Positions 12,650 to 27,420 are shown, counted from the stretch's first letter. The stretch: DNA of 64,000 bases from Aphis gossypii (GCF_020184175.1 NC_065530.1:38789260-38853259), one strand, 5' to 3'. The notes: generated by a model not told the origin, from the sequence alone. Numbers and translations are program-made.

Positions 12650-15600
12650 CAGTTTATAATAATAATAAATGCATTTTCATTTTCCGATTTTCGATGCCTA
12701 CAACTATTTATAACACCCCATTATTTGTCGAGATACCCACTTTATGGCAGTATGAAAAGGTTCTATGTAGCTCAATTATCTCACTATCATATAAAATAAC
12801 AATATTACCTAAATTTAATAACAGTTTTTATGTTTCAGCGCGTATAATAATTGTTATACGTTTTTATGACTTACGGAAATCTAACAATAACTTATCATGT
12901 TGTATCGAACGGTAGTAAAAAATTCCTCATTTTTTATATTAAATGATATTCCCATAAAAATATCTCTTAATTATTTTTCTATGAACTGTGATTTATGAAT
13001 ACAGTTGAAAAACTTGGTGTTATTTGTTTATTTTAAAATGGTTTTATATTAAATCGTTCAATTTGAAAACTTTTTAAACCTTTATAAAGTTCTACCTCAA
13101 TTTGTCCACTAAAAAATATTCCATACGCAGGATCTTTTCAAAGTAAAAATAAATAATTTTTAAAAGTTAGCTTGTAAATAATTATTGATTTCTTAGAACC
13201 TTTTTATTCTCAAGTCAACTAATATATTATCATACATTTTACATCTTTTTTCTCTCTCATACACAAAACCGATATGGTGAATAAATTGAATCGTTCTTTG
13301 TTTAATTTAAAATGCTCATAGTCGTTAAATGCAAATCCGGTGACAGTCGTGATATCCAAAATATTACATAATATGATTTTCAAAAATACATACTTTATCT
13401 TTGATCTATTCGGTACTAATAGTCAAAGGTTGTTTGCAAGTTAATAACAAAATGTTATTTGAGTTTGTTAAACAAATATTTGTTTTAATAAAGCATTTTA
13501 TTATTTATTTTGAATTGAACTTAAGGTGTATACTGTATAGGTTTAGAAAAGCTTACTAAATAACAACTAAATAATTAAATCGAGGAACACATATTTGCTT
13601 ATTTTTGTTTAAAATAATTATACGCAGAGTGATAAAAAGAAAAAATTGATTTATTAGAACAGAAGTTATAGATATTATATTGGATAAATTGGATTTTATC
13701 CAAGAATGAAAAGATTTTATCTGAACGATTTATTTTTTAAATTAATTGAAAAAAAAATGTAATTTATTACCGTGGATACTTTAACCAGTTAAGTTATTAA
13801 AAAATGATTAACAAATTAACCAAGTAACAACTTAGGTTAAAAGTTGTTTATAAAAATGAATTGTTTATCAAATAGCTGTAATTTATTAACAAGTTAATCC
13901 CACTTTTGCTTAAAGCAGTATAGCTTATACCCTTAAGAGTAAATAACATAGTTTATATAGGTGCCGTTACGGCATTACCGATTGGCTTTGTCTAGTTATA
14001 AGTATTATGCACGTTTCAAACATATGCTATTATACAATATTAATATTCTGTTTCCGGTTTTCGTACGTTTCCGGTTCATATCGTTTTAGTGGTCACTTTA
14101 TTAACCACACGTTTACCATTAAATATCTACTCACCAACAGAACAATATATTATTATATTAACAAATTGTATAAGAGCAGCTACTAATAAAACGAAACAAA
14201 GCGAGCAGCGTATAATACGGTTAACCTTTTAAAATCTTTTTCGATTCTATTCAAACAATGCCATCGACCGTTCTTATATTATTTGTTCTGGGAATTAGGA
14301 TTCACCGCAAGTGTACCAAAATATTTGCCTGGCATGATTAATAATTATTAATTAATAATTAATATGGGTATAATATGGTCAACGAAACACCAAATTAACT
14401 GATAATATTATTTAAATAATTTTTTTTTAGTATTCAATTTAGTTAGTAGCCCAAGGACGCCTGCCCGTTTATCGATCTCGCTGAATAAGTTAACTCCATT
14501 TACGTCCGTTTTCTGTTTAATCCACTTGCCAAAGTTTAATTATTTTGTTAATCCAACGTAATTATTTGTATCATCATTTCTTATATACTTTTTTCTTTCT
14601 ATTTTGCTGATGTATATTTTAACTTTGATAAATAACGGACGCATTTCTATAGTTCTATTTAATCTTAATTATTTTATTTAACAAATTTAAAACCATAATG
14701 TCCTTTTTATATGGTATCCAAAATTTATAAATTTTTTCAATTACCTATTAAATATATTAATCTTTTCACTGTACGATAATTTACAGCATTGAAATATAAA
14801 ATCTTTTTATTATAAGTTCGATTTATACATATTATTTTTATACTTTTTTGGTAAATAAAAATAAAACTTAAAAATCTAGTTATAATTTTCAAAACTAATA
14901 AAGTTAAGTACTAAATAGAAGTATTCAAATATTGTTAATGTTAATATTTATGGGTATCGATTGATAAAATATCATTAGAAAATAAATTAATTCAAATAGT
15001 TACTGTAATTTGTAATGCAATTAAGAATATAAACAAATATTTTTTTAAATTAATAAAAAAATAATAATTCAAAGTTATATAAATAAATATAACTAACGTT
15101 AATTGCTATAAATGACTGAACAAGCATTAAGCTCCACCAAACAGTATTCTAATTTTATTTTTTGAATTTTGATTCTAGAAGAAGAAAAACATTTTTACTA
15201 AATTTTTATACAACGACAATTTAAAATGATAATAGGAACTAACAACTAACATATACATTAACCTAGATTTATAAATAAAACAAAAGTTCTCTCATTAAAA
15301 AAAAAAAATAATAATAATCAATAATAATTACTCGCGTTATTTGTGTGTCTAAAAGAAGTTTATTTTTTTAAACATACATTTATGTATTTATAATGTATGT
15401 ATTTATGCATTGTTTATTTAGTGTTATATTATTTAAACATTTTTCAAGTACATAAGTAATACATATTTTCAACATACTGTATACATTTTGATTGCAAAAT
15501 CATAAGTTCAAATTATGACATATTCATTGTTATAAACTTTTAACAATACCATAATATGCTTTTCATTTCATTGATAAATTATTTGTCAAGAAATCAGACA

Positions 15601-16049
15601 AAACTTCATTTTCATTGAATCTCAACGAATGAATCTCTCCATTATAAAATGTATTTTTAATATGTACACCTAAATAAAAATGATTGTATGAAAAAGTTTT
15701 AAAATGACATTCATTTAAATTTATCGCTATATTCTATAGACTATAAGTTATAAGCATATTAATATAACTAACATAATAATATTAGTCATAGAGTTATGTA
15801 AATTAAAAGGAAAAATATTCATATTTCTATCTAAAATATAGAATCTTAATTCTAATAATTTTCTAATTAATTCTTATAATTTGTTCTATACTTGTATACT
15901 GTATAAAATTGTCCGATTGTACCTGTATAAGGTAAGCAAATTCACTCAAGTACCTCCTATATTTTCGTTATTATATCAACTTAATTCAAATTTTGAGTTT
16001 TCAAACCTTTATGTATATTTAAAGTCAACATTTTAAAATATTTTGAATT
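12650..16049. other. AT-rich non-coding sequence
   Basis: Nothing supportable. TTAAT-rich simple sequence at about 14334-14362. Confidence 0.6.
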
Positions 16050-16125
16050 TCTATATCATTTAAGGAGTCTCTTGTTACAATACAAACTTCTATTTTTCAA
16101 ATAAACACTTGAGAACATTTCTATA
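16050..16125 (+). repeat. Copy 1 of a degenerate dispersed repeat (TACAAACTTC family)
   Basis: Carries TACAAACTTCTATTTTTCAA from 16081, preceded by a TTTAAGGAGTCT segment. The 23 bp around this core are identical to copy 2 at 28172. Probably a fragment of an old MITE. Confidence 0.5.
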
Positions 16126-19100
16126 TATCTAAATTGCAATTCGATCTAGTAGTTTAATGGGTAATTAAAATATTTTTACCAAGAATATAGAAAGTAGTAC
16201 CTAATAATGGGTAGTTGTATATAAAAATATATAACAGTTATAATAGATGCAATAGTTTGGACTAGTTTGGTTAACATTATACACGGAATTTATTGTAATT
16301 AATTATATTTGTTTAAATTATTATTTTTAATAATTATAGACATCATTAAATCATAAAATTTTCATTTAATTCATTATTTTAAGCCTATTATTACGGAAAA
16401 TTATCCTTTACGCACAAAGTTAAATAATTTATACACTACTCATTCGAAGTTCAATTTGGATGCATCAAAATATACAAAAAAAAATTAAAGTAATTAAAAA
16501 ATATAGTATAGGTAATTAAAACTTAAATAAATAAGATTTTAAATCAATATTATAAAAGGAAAATGTAAAGGGTTTTGGTGAATAATCCTGTATATAGTTA
16601 TTAGTTATACCTATTACTTTACATTTTATATTTATAAACCGTTAAAAACTAACAAATTAGTGTAATTTAAAAATTATAACGCATATATATATATATATAT
16701 AGTACAGATATAATGCTTTTATAACGTGCGTTAAAAATTGTATGTAAATATGTATATTTTGTGATCAAATTTTTTGTTTTTTGTTATTTTTATAGGCAAT
16801 TTGATTTAAGGCAGCGGTTTACATAAAGGTATACGCGTAAACCAAAAACTCGAATACGCAGGATGAATATAACAGTTCGATCATGATTGATTGCGGAATA
16901 CTTATTCTGAGTTTTTCGTGTAACGTCCGGTCAACTAGCCGACTATTCAAGGACTATCGATCTGCGTTGGTCTGAAAACGGTAGTAATATTGTTTTCTCA
17001 AACCAAGCTACTACCAAAAAAATAAATAAATACTTTTTATGTATATATAACGTGATAGAGAAAACCGTATGAAATACCCTACCCATTTTGAATCATGATA
17101 TAATGTGTGTAGTATATGATAGTTGTATATAATGTATATAATAATAAATAATGTCTATAAGACTGTAACATAAAAAAAAAACTTAAAAGAAACTTTTGAT
17201 TCTGCACTGAAACGTATTATTTTAAAAATTATTTTTGTCGGTAAATAGAAGAAAAATCTGTACAACTTTCAATGAAATCACGATAAACATGGGTAGTTAT
17301 ATCATAAGTGATAGGTATAGATTATTGGTATTACATCAAATATTGCAGTACATTACAATATGTTTATAATATAAGAATACGTACACAATTATTTTTGTGT
17401 CATTATCATTGTTAAAAGTAATAAATCAATTTACTATTTCAAGTATAATATTACATGCTATTACCTATATACACTACATATGTTATTAAATGTGAAATTG
17501 AATACAAATGTAAGATCTGTTTAAAAAAGCAATTATTGGAGTTTTTTTTTTTTTTGGAATAAAACGTTTCAAATTTCTACGCTTTCCATTCGCTATAACA
17601 TTAAAATCGATTTAATACCCACTCAGTAGTCAGGCTTCAAAAACCGTGCGTTCTTTTTTTACGATATAAGTTTGTAAACCAGAAGCCAAAAAGTTCGAAG
17701 ATTTTTTTTCAAATACAAATAATCTATTTAAATTCTAAGACATCCCGTTAGTCATTGTCAGTTTTATATAATAATATAATATATATACACTTTTAGAATA
17801 TTATGTAAATATATCTCTCATCGCTGTTAATAAAATATTTTGTTTTTGTAGCGTTTTGTCGATTATGATTATGTTTTGAGGTTTTAAATTTAAAGTTGCA
17901 CCCTGAATTATATGGTATCATTGTTTTAAATATTATTATTAACACTTTATAATAGCACGACCTGACGACCTACGCCTAGCGTTTCAACCAAATGGTCGCT
18001 TACATTTTATTCCTACACAATGTTAAAAGTTTATAAATATCCTTCCACTCGCTAATTTCAATTTTATCCATTAAACATATTAACCCATAGGGCGCGTCGT
18101 TCGTTTATACAAATGTACATATTATGCTATATATAATTCTCTGAAACTTTTGTGTACTTCAAAGTATAATTTAATGTTATGCATACACGAGGTAACGTTA
18201 AATTTATGATGGGTATCCAAAAACTATGGTAGATACGTAGTAGTACAGTAGTATAGTAGGTATATAGTATGTGTGTTCAAATTAAAAACGATTTTTTTTT
18301 TCAAAAAAACTTTTACGTGATTTATCATTATACGAGGATTATCATAATATTGTTTACGGTTCTTTGTGTAACTAAAATTAAATACCTTGTTTATAAATAA
18401 AACACGATCATTTTTATTATTTATTTTAGGAAACTACTATTCTACGAGTTGTCATTACAACTTATATCATATTAAATATTTAAATAAAATAAACTCGTGC
18501 AAAGCGTATTTTTATAATTATTTGTTATTTTTATATTTTATACCAGAAGCTTGTTTATGAAGGTCTAAGTCCTTAAAAAACAATCAATATTTAACGTTTT
18601 ATACTATTATACTTTTATGTAGGTAACATAAATTTTAGTATCCACTAGTATTTTACTATAACTATTATTATTTAAATTAAGCTTTATTTAAACTCATCTC
18701 ATATTTATTTAATGTAATATTATGTTAGAATTTCCAAAACTAAAATTAGAATTTTATAACCAAACGATTCTTTAATCGTATAAGATATGATATTAATCAT
18801 TTTATTTTACCTAAATAATGTAATCGTTTATGTTTTGTTTTTAATATACATTCGTTTTGATTAATTAGTATATTTGACCAACTTGAGCACATCAGTATAA
18901 ATTTAAATAAAAAGGACTGTACAAGATTTTAAGTTCTCGTTACCTTCATAAATTTAGTCATAATATAATGTCAAAAGATAAAATAATGGACTCAACCGGA
19001 AGCAATGATAAATGTCTAAAGGCTGGAAAGGGAGTGTTGTATAACTTAAGATGGATGTTCTTTAAAACGAAAAATCATTATTTGTGTAATTGTGTAGATT

Positions 19101-20472
19101 TCTAATTATTTATCTTTTATTTTATATCGTAAATCCCACGTAAGTCTATTAAAAAATAATTTCAGAGCTCGCTATCAGAGGACCTTGTACAATGATTTTG
19201 ATATAATATTAAAATAAACAGATATATTATTATGACATATAACATTTGTAAAATAAAATGATATTTTAAAAGAACACTGCATTATATAAGAGTAATATTT
19301 TCATAAGAAAAATAAACAATAATAACATGTAACTTCTATTTAAATTTATATGTGTCGTTAAACCGGTACACTCATAAGCTTTGTTGCTTATATTATTTCT
19401 TTACAATTTGTTTTGTTGCTTCTAAAATGTTCACAGAAAATAGTAGGTACTTTGTAAAAGAAACTTTTACGTACAATTTGTATTCAATTTTCAATTTACA
19501 GAGGTGTTGTGGAAAACTTATTAAATTTTTTTGTTAAAACGTGTTGTTTTTGTCTTTTATATTATTATTTACGTTTTACATTTTACCAAGATCTGGTATT
19601 TAAATTAGCTATTTCTGATTTTTAAAAACATGAACATTAATTTAAAAAAACTCAAGTTCTTAAAAATGTTTAGAATTATTAGAAAAAATGTTTAACGATG
19701 TCCAGTTGAGCGGTAGTTATAAACCGCAGGACACTTAAAATTCAGTAGGTCATTAGTTGTTTTTGTGTTAATATATTAAATTATAAGTTTAGGTACGTCT
19801 GAAATGGCCAAATACTGTATAAAGATTACAAACAGCTTTTTTTCTGGTACAAATTTAAAACGTGAAACTAGTAAATGTATAGATCAGGTAATAACTATAA
19901 TTCTTAATGGTTTGTATACAATTAAGTATTTAGTATTTGCTATTAATGAATAGTTACGTTTTCATTGTATTTCATTAGTATACATCGTCTAAAATGATAA
20001 TTAAAACTGTTATAAGGCTAAATCTTTACATATATTAATACTAGTAATACAAACTTATCGAAGTGGAGTACATTTTTTTAATCTACAATATATAATTTAA
20101 TATTTACTATATGTTAAGCACTGCACTATTAAATAATTACTATTACTGAAATAATTTGAATTAGTCTGTTACCGGTTATAAGTACAATAAATAATAAATG
20201 TAACGTGCAACCATTGACCATCGGATCGCAGAACAAAAAACATGTACACACACACAAAGGCCAACCATGACGGCAGCTGTTCAACATCGGTCACGATTAC
20301 GACGTGTAATAACGTATAGGTTTCTATATGTATCTAGTTACTAAACCGTGACCGTGTGGGATGCCGTTACACCAGGCATTAGGGTGAAATAAATTATTAG
20401 CTGCAAGTATCATACAAACGACAATAATCAGGTACCTACCAACACTGCAGATAAACAGGTTGAAGATTAATA
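16126..20472. other. AT-rich non-coding sequence
   Basis: Contains a (TA)n at 16684-16700 and a slightly G+C-richer patch at about 16800-16990 (AAGGCAGCGG, GTAACGTCCGG). No gene is supportable. Confidence 0.55.
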
Positions 20473-20712
20473 ATGATAATATTACTATCAGGATATACGA
20501 CAAGTATGAATGTGTCTTATTTAAAAGTGATCATAAAATTATGCAATGCTTTTACTTGGAAGATAAAAAAAAATCGATTGTTCGAATGTTTTAATTCGTT
20601 GAAATCAAACAATTACAGTGTTATACTCGACCAATTTAAACAAAGCATTAATTATAATTCATATAATATAATGGAGTTTAATTTTAACGATTTTTTAGGT
20701 ACCCCTATATAA
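20473..20712 (+). CDS. Candidate exon, unknown protein
   Basis: 79 codons open with an ordinary, non-repetitive amino acid mix: SYLKVIIKLCNAFTWKIKKN followed by RLFECFNSLKSNNY. The hydrophobic-then-basic pattern vaguely recalls a loop between membrane segments of insect chemoreceptors, but no diagnostic motif is visible. A CAG lies upstream at 20431 and a TTTTAG|GTACCC junction near the end. It could equally be chance in AT-rich DNA. Confidence 0.2.
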   Translation: MIILLSGYTTSMNVSYLKVIIKLCNAFTWKIKKNRLFECFNSLKSNNYSVILDQFKQSINYNSYNIMEFNFNDFLGTPI

Positions 20713-21039
20713 CATTGTTAAATTGATAAAAAATATTTTTTATATAAATATTTAGTATGTTCAGTATGTATTTAGTATGTGTATTGTGACTAGTTTTGTA
20801 ATTTACGTGGCATATATAATATGAATACGTCTAAAGTTAAAAATAACATAACATAAAATAGCATCATTCCTACTAGTCAAAACCATGTATTTTTCTGGTT
20901 TTTTTTTTTAATAATCAACATTAAATTAACACGAACTGTCGTGACCTATTTTGAGAATTACCACTAAAAGTTTTAATTGCGTGCTAAATCTTGAATATGA
21001 AAAAAAGTTGCAAATTATTCATGGGCAAAGGACAATAAG

Positions 21040-21090
21040 CGTGTAATTTTAACAAACAATCGTCAAATCCACCGGATATCGCACACCCTG
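21040..21090 (-). repeat. Single mariner-like end, inverted
   Basis: On the - strand TA then CAGGGTGTGCGATATCCGGT. It shares CAGGGTGT with the MITE at 39839. No opposite end was seen nearby. Confidence 0.35.
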
Positions 21091-21099
21091 TATAGCTTG

Positions 21100-21560
21100 T
21101 CTAGATGTATATTATATAGTATGCGTGTACCAGTATATGAACTACGTTTTATTTTCTTCTCGTCGTAAGCTCGTTTAAAATAATATTTTTCATCGGTTCG
21201 ATAATGATCTGCACACGCAGGATCGTCAGAAAATGGCAGACGCGCGTATTGTTTTTTTTTTTTTTAACACACATTGTTATTATTATTATAAAATGTGGGG
21301 TGGCTCGCCATAATCCCTCGGCGAGAGAGGGTCGTTGTGTCGAAACTAGTCAAAAGGGAATTTGATGTGTTTAAACAGAAGTTTATCGATGTTCATTTTG
21401 GCAGTATATGATAAAAATTCATATTGGCGACTCGTATATAATAGTATCGTATTATATTGCGAGCGTGTGTGTTCAAAGCGTACGTAGAACATTATACAAG
21501 CATCGCTCCCCTGTCAACGGAGTCAATGCACAGTGAGCTTTGATAAATCGTAATTTTAAA
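21100..21560. promoter_or_regulatory. G+C-richer patch
   Basis: CGTCAGAAAATGGCAGACGCGCG, then GGCTCGCCATAATCCCTCGG and CGAGAGAGGGTCGTTG. No credible reading frame. Possible regulatory or untranslated sequence. Confidence 0.25.
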
Positions 21561-24109
21561 CACGAAGAAAAAATATTCCTCGCTGTGCCCAGAATCTATA
21601 AAAGCTAATTACTACGATTCTGCACAAAAATTATATTTAATTATTATTGGACAGTAATTTATCGACTAGGTAGTTGCGGTATTATGGTGTTACGTTAAAT
21701 TCGATCATCATTATCAGTATTGCGTTACATTCTGTTGTTATTTATTTTCGTTTTTAAATGATATTATCAAGCTAAATTAAAACTTAAATATTATAATTAA
21801 ATGTATCTGTCTTAAGTTAAAGCAAATTATTTACAAAACTATCCGTTTGATTTTTATGTTTTTTTTGTACTCAAATAGTGTCGATAAATCATAAGCAATA
21901 TATGGTACCTATCGGTTTATGGGCTTAATAGTAAATTATATTATAGTGTCTCGAGTGAAATAAAATTTTCGTTATAAAACTACGAAGGATAATTAAGCGA
22001 TATAATATTATAATAAGTACAATGGTATACAATAACTGACTACATAATTTATAGCTATTAGTTGTATGCATTATTCATATTATATTTTATAACAGTATAA
22101 AATACGCTAGTTAGAAACTTTACTTACATATTTAATATGCATACGTATGTACAACTTAAAGTTCGTAAGTCTAATAATGTGTCTGGGGATAAGTATAATT
22201 AATAATACATTATTTTGTCTTTAAATGTCTATAAATTATAATAAATCGTTTATGCTATGCATTTTTTAAACATAATTAATATTTGTCTTATTATACTTTA
22301 TTTATGTATTTACTTCATGTAAATTAATACTTGTACTAATTTGTATCATGTTTAAATTACTTCTACACTTTTAATTTATGTAGGTTTATATAAAACAAGC
22401 TAATTTAATAAACGGATCAGATAACAATATAATAATAGTTGAAATGTTAATAATAAAAATCAAAAAGTAGAATATAGATATAAAAAATAGATATATACAA
22501 ATAAATATATAAAGTGACCTACCCATATAATATAATGCATATAAACAATATTATAGTTTTGTTGAAATGATTACCCACTAAAATAATGTGGAAACTTAGA
22601 TTTATTTTCTAGCAAAACAAATAGGGTCATGTTCAAATCTCTTGACCTTGATCTAGTTATATAACTGCATCGCTACTGTGTGCACAAAATATACTAACAA
22701 AATTCTTATATTACTCATATTTTTCACATTTTCATAGTGATTTGCTATCTAGTAAATAAATACTTTTTTGCTGATGCTTATGCATTTATATAATATATTA
22801 ATTCATTAATATATATTTTTAAGTAATAAATTGTATTAGTTACAGTTTTGTAGTGTATATTGGTATATTATACTCGTACGTAGGTAGCTATCATTAATCA
22901 TATTAGGTATACTCATAACTCAAAAATAAAAATAATAGCTACACAAGGACGAAGAAAAAATAATATACTTGTATTATGCCACTGTATATTATATTTTAAT
23001 ATTTTATATTGTATAATAATATTATAATAACAATTTGTCTTTTTTTTTGTCTTAACTTTTAAGTTTATCTTAGATCAGGTAAAAAACAACTATATTATTT
23101 GAATTTTAAGAAATATTAAGCTGTTAGCATGGTATTATATATGTATATTTTAAATGGTTTATTACCTATATAGACATATTATAGTATTATAATAGTAGAT
23201 TACGTAAAATATGCTAAAAGGGTAAGTAATTATTTGAAACAGAATATTGTACGGCAAAAAAATATAAACAAACTAAAAAATGCACAAAAGTCTATTTAGT
23301 ACCTATTTATGTAAATTTTTTTTATCCATTTTCTTCGCCAATAACTCGCTCGATATTATACGAGTTCTTAACTTTAAAATATATCTTATCATCTTTGTAA
23401 AATATTTAGTGTAAGCTTAGTCCATCGTAATAGTATAATATTGTATGACGTAGTACAACGCACATCGTTATTAGTGTTATTATTACCATTCACTCACATT
23501 AAATGACCTACTTTGTTAAATGTATTATATTGTCCCTAGTTAGGTCTATACTAAAATTTAGCGCAGTTACTTGGAACTAAATATAAGTTATTGAGGTTTA
23601 GTTGATAAGCTTTAAAAAATTCCAAGTGGGTTTTCTATATTAACTACCTCTCTATACCTAGTAATAATACATAGGAAGTGGATGGATATTATGCACTATT
23701 TAAAGATCAAGACTGGTCACCTATTGCATTCGGGAAGTTATACTCAAAATGTTGATCATATAATATGTAATATGTGTTAAGTTTACACACTATTTAAATC
23801 CATTATAATTGAACTGCGTATGTATACAAATCATGTTAGCTTTTTAAGTTATTGTATTTAAAATGCGAATGCCGTGTATATTAATTGTATACTCGTATAC
23901 CTTTAGGGTGTAATTTAATAAGATAAATAAATGAAAAAAAAAAAAAATCATATTTTATTAATACGCAATCTTCAGGCGAGATAAAGTATTAATAACATTA
24001 TTACAAGTACAGCAGTGTCCGCTGCCAAACCGCACATTACACGTTTAATAATATTATGCACTTGCGTGCATTTTTGTTGCGTATATTATATTATATGTTA
24101 AATGTAATA
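21561..24109. other. AT-rich non-coding sequence
   Basis: Nothing supportable seen. Confidence 0.6.
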
Positions 24110-24309
24110 TTATTATAATAAATAGGTAGGTACCCGACACGAGCGTGTAAATGGGTTTGTGCATGGCACCGAGGATGCACCCAGAGCGCGGTCTTTGCTC
24201 TCTGTAGGCACATCCGGTTCGGACCTATCGTCAACGGTGGCGCGGTGCGGTGTGGCGTTGTACTGGAGGAGGGCTCCGCTTTGCGGGCGGCGGGCGAGAG
24301 TCACAGCCG

Positions 24310-24316
24310 TATAAAA
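24310..24316 (+). promoter_or_regulatory. TATA box candidate in CpG-rich island
   Basis: CCGTATAAAATCGG inside the most G+C-rich part of the window. A start site would be expected near 24340. No matching initiator is clear. Confidence 0.3.
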
Positions 24317-24650
24317 TCGGTCGATTGCGGTGGACGAGCGGGATAGATTTGCATCCGCCTTTATTTGATGTCGTATAATATTTTTTTCCCGCTTCTTTGA
24401 TACGCGCGTTTCCTCCCCCGCCTGCAACCCCGAAAAATAAACATATGTATACGCGTGAGAGGCGGTTGTGGCTGTACGATGCCTTTTATACTTTATATTA
24501 TATATATATATATATTATTATCCTCGGGTTTTTTTTCAAACTCTTTCACTCTCACTCACTCTGTCTCTCTTGTGCATGTTTTCCACCGTATTTCCCTTCC
24601 AACACTTAAAAGTAAAGTAAACAACAACGAACGACTGGGAACAGTATGGC

Positions 24651-24670
24651 GTGTGTGTGTGTGTGTGTGT
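24651..24670. repeat. (GT)10 microsatellite
   Basis: Twenty bases of GT followed closely by a GA-rich run (24690-24710), within the 24110-24900 island. Confidence 0.95.
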
Positions 24671-24873
24671 ATGCATGAGAAAGACGACCAGAGAGAGAGA
24701 GCGAGAGAGTGCGTGTGTACTGTGTATATAATACATGTGTATGTGTGAAAGACAGAGAAAGAAACATACAGAGAAAATATGACTCTTTGTGTATCTTTCC
24801 ACGAACCCTACGACCACTCGAATGCAAAACGAGTTTTTCTCTTATATTCGTTACATGCTTAAACGCTGTTGCA

Positions 24874-24893
24874 GCCTGGTTCGCCGCTGAGAT
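24874..24893 (+). other. Candidate micro-exon or exon boundary pair
   Basis: AAACGCTGTTGCAG is a strong 3' splice-site match and is followed only 20 bases later by GAT|GTAAGA, a good 5' splice site. The two could bound a roughly 20-nt micro-exon at the end of the 24110-24900 island, or one could be spurious. Confidence 0.2.
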
Positions 24894-24900
24894 GTAAGAT

Positions 24901-27060
24901 TTGTTTAAGTTTTTTTTTCTGTTTATTTGTCGAGATGGATTTAATGAAAGCAACAACAAAAAGAGATAATAATAAAAAAAAAAAATACATGCCTAAGTGA
25001 CTGCGTTACAAAGTTATTATCGTTATTAAGCAAACATCTTTTTTTTTTTCAACCGGATATCTATATATGTATATAAATATATATACATTCTATATTGATA
25101 CATTTTTGTTATTATCGCGTTAAAACTTTAATCATCTTTATGTAAAAGAAAAATATAGGAAAAATACAATATTAATTTAAAAATATTTCTGAATAGAAAA
25201 ACTGATTCCTTTAAAAATTATATTAATACATATATATATAATATTTAAATTATATTATGGATTCCATTTTTCCAATAAGGTATAAGGGTGGTATAACTTT
25301 ATACTTTTTAATGAGAAGGAAAAAAACATATTACTATTATTTTTTTATCAAAACAATAATAATATTTTATTGATATATCGAACAACCATAAGTTCAAATA
25401 TTAATATTTTGATCTAGTGTATGCAATCTGTAGACAATATAAACGAGATATAATATTATAAATTAAGATTAAAAGTATGCGTATATACATGTGCGAATGT
25501 GTAATATATAGGTTATTATACATAATATAATATAATATATAATTTAATACATAATTCAAATAATTTAATCTTATAACGTGGTTCATACTTGTCTTATTTA
25601 AAAGGTATTCGAAAATATTTATAAAATATATAAAATGGAATGGATATTAATAACATATTAACATAATAATATTTTAAACGTTTTCAAAATTATGTAAAAA
25701 TAATGAATATAAGAATATTATTTAAGATGAAATTTTGTACTACATTTTACTCATTTTAGTAATATTGTGATATCTCAAAATGTCCTACATTCGTAATATA
25801 TTAATATATTTCCGAATCTGAAGATGCATTTTAATAAAAAAAAACATTATTCATATGTTATATCCATTATAATAAATAATAATAACATATATATTACTAT
25901 AGTATGATAAGTGAAATTTTGTTCATAGTTCATACATTATAGAAGACAATGTGTTACGTATTCTAATCAAACGCCAAATTAAAAACAGCTATTTCCATTA
26001 ATTGTTATATTAATATGTTGACACAATATGTCATACTCAGGTAACCGTACTAATCAGGTATTTTTTGTAATATATAAATTTATTATGTATTTCCCATGAT
26101 ATCAAAAAACAGAAGATCAGCACGAAAAGAAAAATGATATTGTTCAAAAATAAACTAGTTATTGTAGGTTCAGCTTCGTAAGACGTGTTAATCTGCTTGT
26201 AAGTATATAATGTATAATTTAAATCGTATTAAATAGAGTTATAATATTAAAATATCATGTTATAACAGTTAAATACTTAAGTAAACCAATTAAACAGTAA
26301 AATAATAATAATATATACAAGTCACAGGAGTAATTTGTAGGTATATTATAATTTATAGTAATCAATATTATGAAAACAAACGCTTAATAATAATAAATTT
26401 AAACGCGTATTTTAGCGCGAGTACATAATATTCTCATTTTCTATATAACAGTTAATATAAATATGGTGTCTGAAACTTAAAAGAACTTTTTTATATTTAA
26501 TCAAAGAACTTGAGCCGTAATTATTATTTGTTATTAGAATTGGTATTACGAAAGTTATTTTTATTATTATTATATTAACTGATTCATTTGACGATAACAA
26601 ATAACCATGAATACCTCTATACCGACGGAGAATAATACGTAATTTTTGTTCGTGTATTGCTCATATTTTTTTCTTTGAAAAAATTACAATTAAAAAGTTT
26701 CCATTGAACCGTCCAGCAATAAGTTGATTTTGTCGCAAAACCGTTTTTTTATGTGACGTTAAAAAATTGAAATATATCAGGTTACAATATTATAATATTA
26801 TTATAAGTTATAACCCTGCTTGTTCGGGGTTACAAGCGCTTATACATATATTATATTATTGTACTTATTTTGCCCACAACAATATAATAATAATAATAAT
26901 GATATTTTATACATTTCTTAGATTGTGTCCGATACACATTTATGTTATACTCAGTACTGCGATGCTCTGTAACTACGTTTTTTTCTTTATACATATTGTA
27001 TATATATACGTATGTATAATGTATAATAAAACATGTGGATTTTGTCGGATGAATGAACAA
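24901..27060. other. AT-rich non-coding sequence
   Basis: Nothing supportable seen; many TATA-like runs. Confidence 0.6.
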
Positions 27061-27420
27061 TGAAAACTGTGGACGAGTCGTCGTCGTAAAGATAGGTTCG
27101 TTGCCCTCTCCGCTCGTTGTCCCGGTATATTATATTCACCGCACAGTGTAGTGTTTTTAATGCACAGCACTCTCTCTCACTATATTCTCTTTCTCTGTTC
27201 ACTCTGATCATCGATTTGTGGGTAATCCGATTCAACGGTGTAAGAACACAGTATATAGTCAATAATCTGATTTTTAAATACATTACACAATACCCGCGTA
27301 AAACGCGCGCGTGTTACCCGCAAAATTGTTTATTAATTATTATTACGACGACGATAATGATTATTATTATTGTTATTACGATCGTCCGTGTAAACGCCTA
27401 ACTCGTTATATCCGTATCGA
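27061..27420. promoter_or_regulatory. Small G+C-richer patch
   Basis: GAGTCGTCGTCG, CTCTCCGCTCGTTGTCCCGG, CACTCTCTCTCAC and CGCGTAAAACGCGCGCG. The composition resembles the other islands. No reading frame is convincing. Confidence 0.25.

Larger units (their letters stand above)
24110..24900. promoter_or_regulatory. Most CpG-rich island of the window, possible promoter or exon
   Basis: Dense CpG between 24170 and 24360 (CCAGAGCGCGG, GGTGGCGCGGTGCGG, GCGGGCGGCGGGCG). It holds a TATAAAA at 24310, then CT-rich, (GT)10 and GA-rich tracts and a strong splice acceptor at 24860-24873. A - strand frame of 104 codons (24427-24113) is open, but its + counterpart is partly open too, as happens in any G+C-rich DNA. 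No protein family was recognised. Confidence 0.35.

Noticed and set aside
24113..24427. 104-codon frame on -
   Set aside because: Lies in the most CpG-rich island, where stops are rare by composition. No family resemblance or splice support, so kept only as island sequence.
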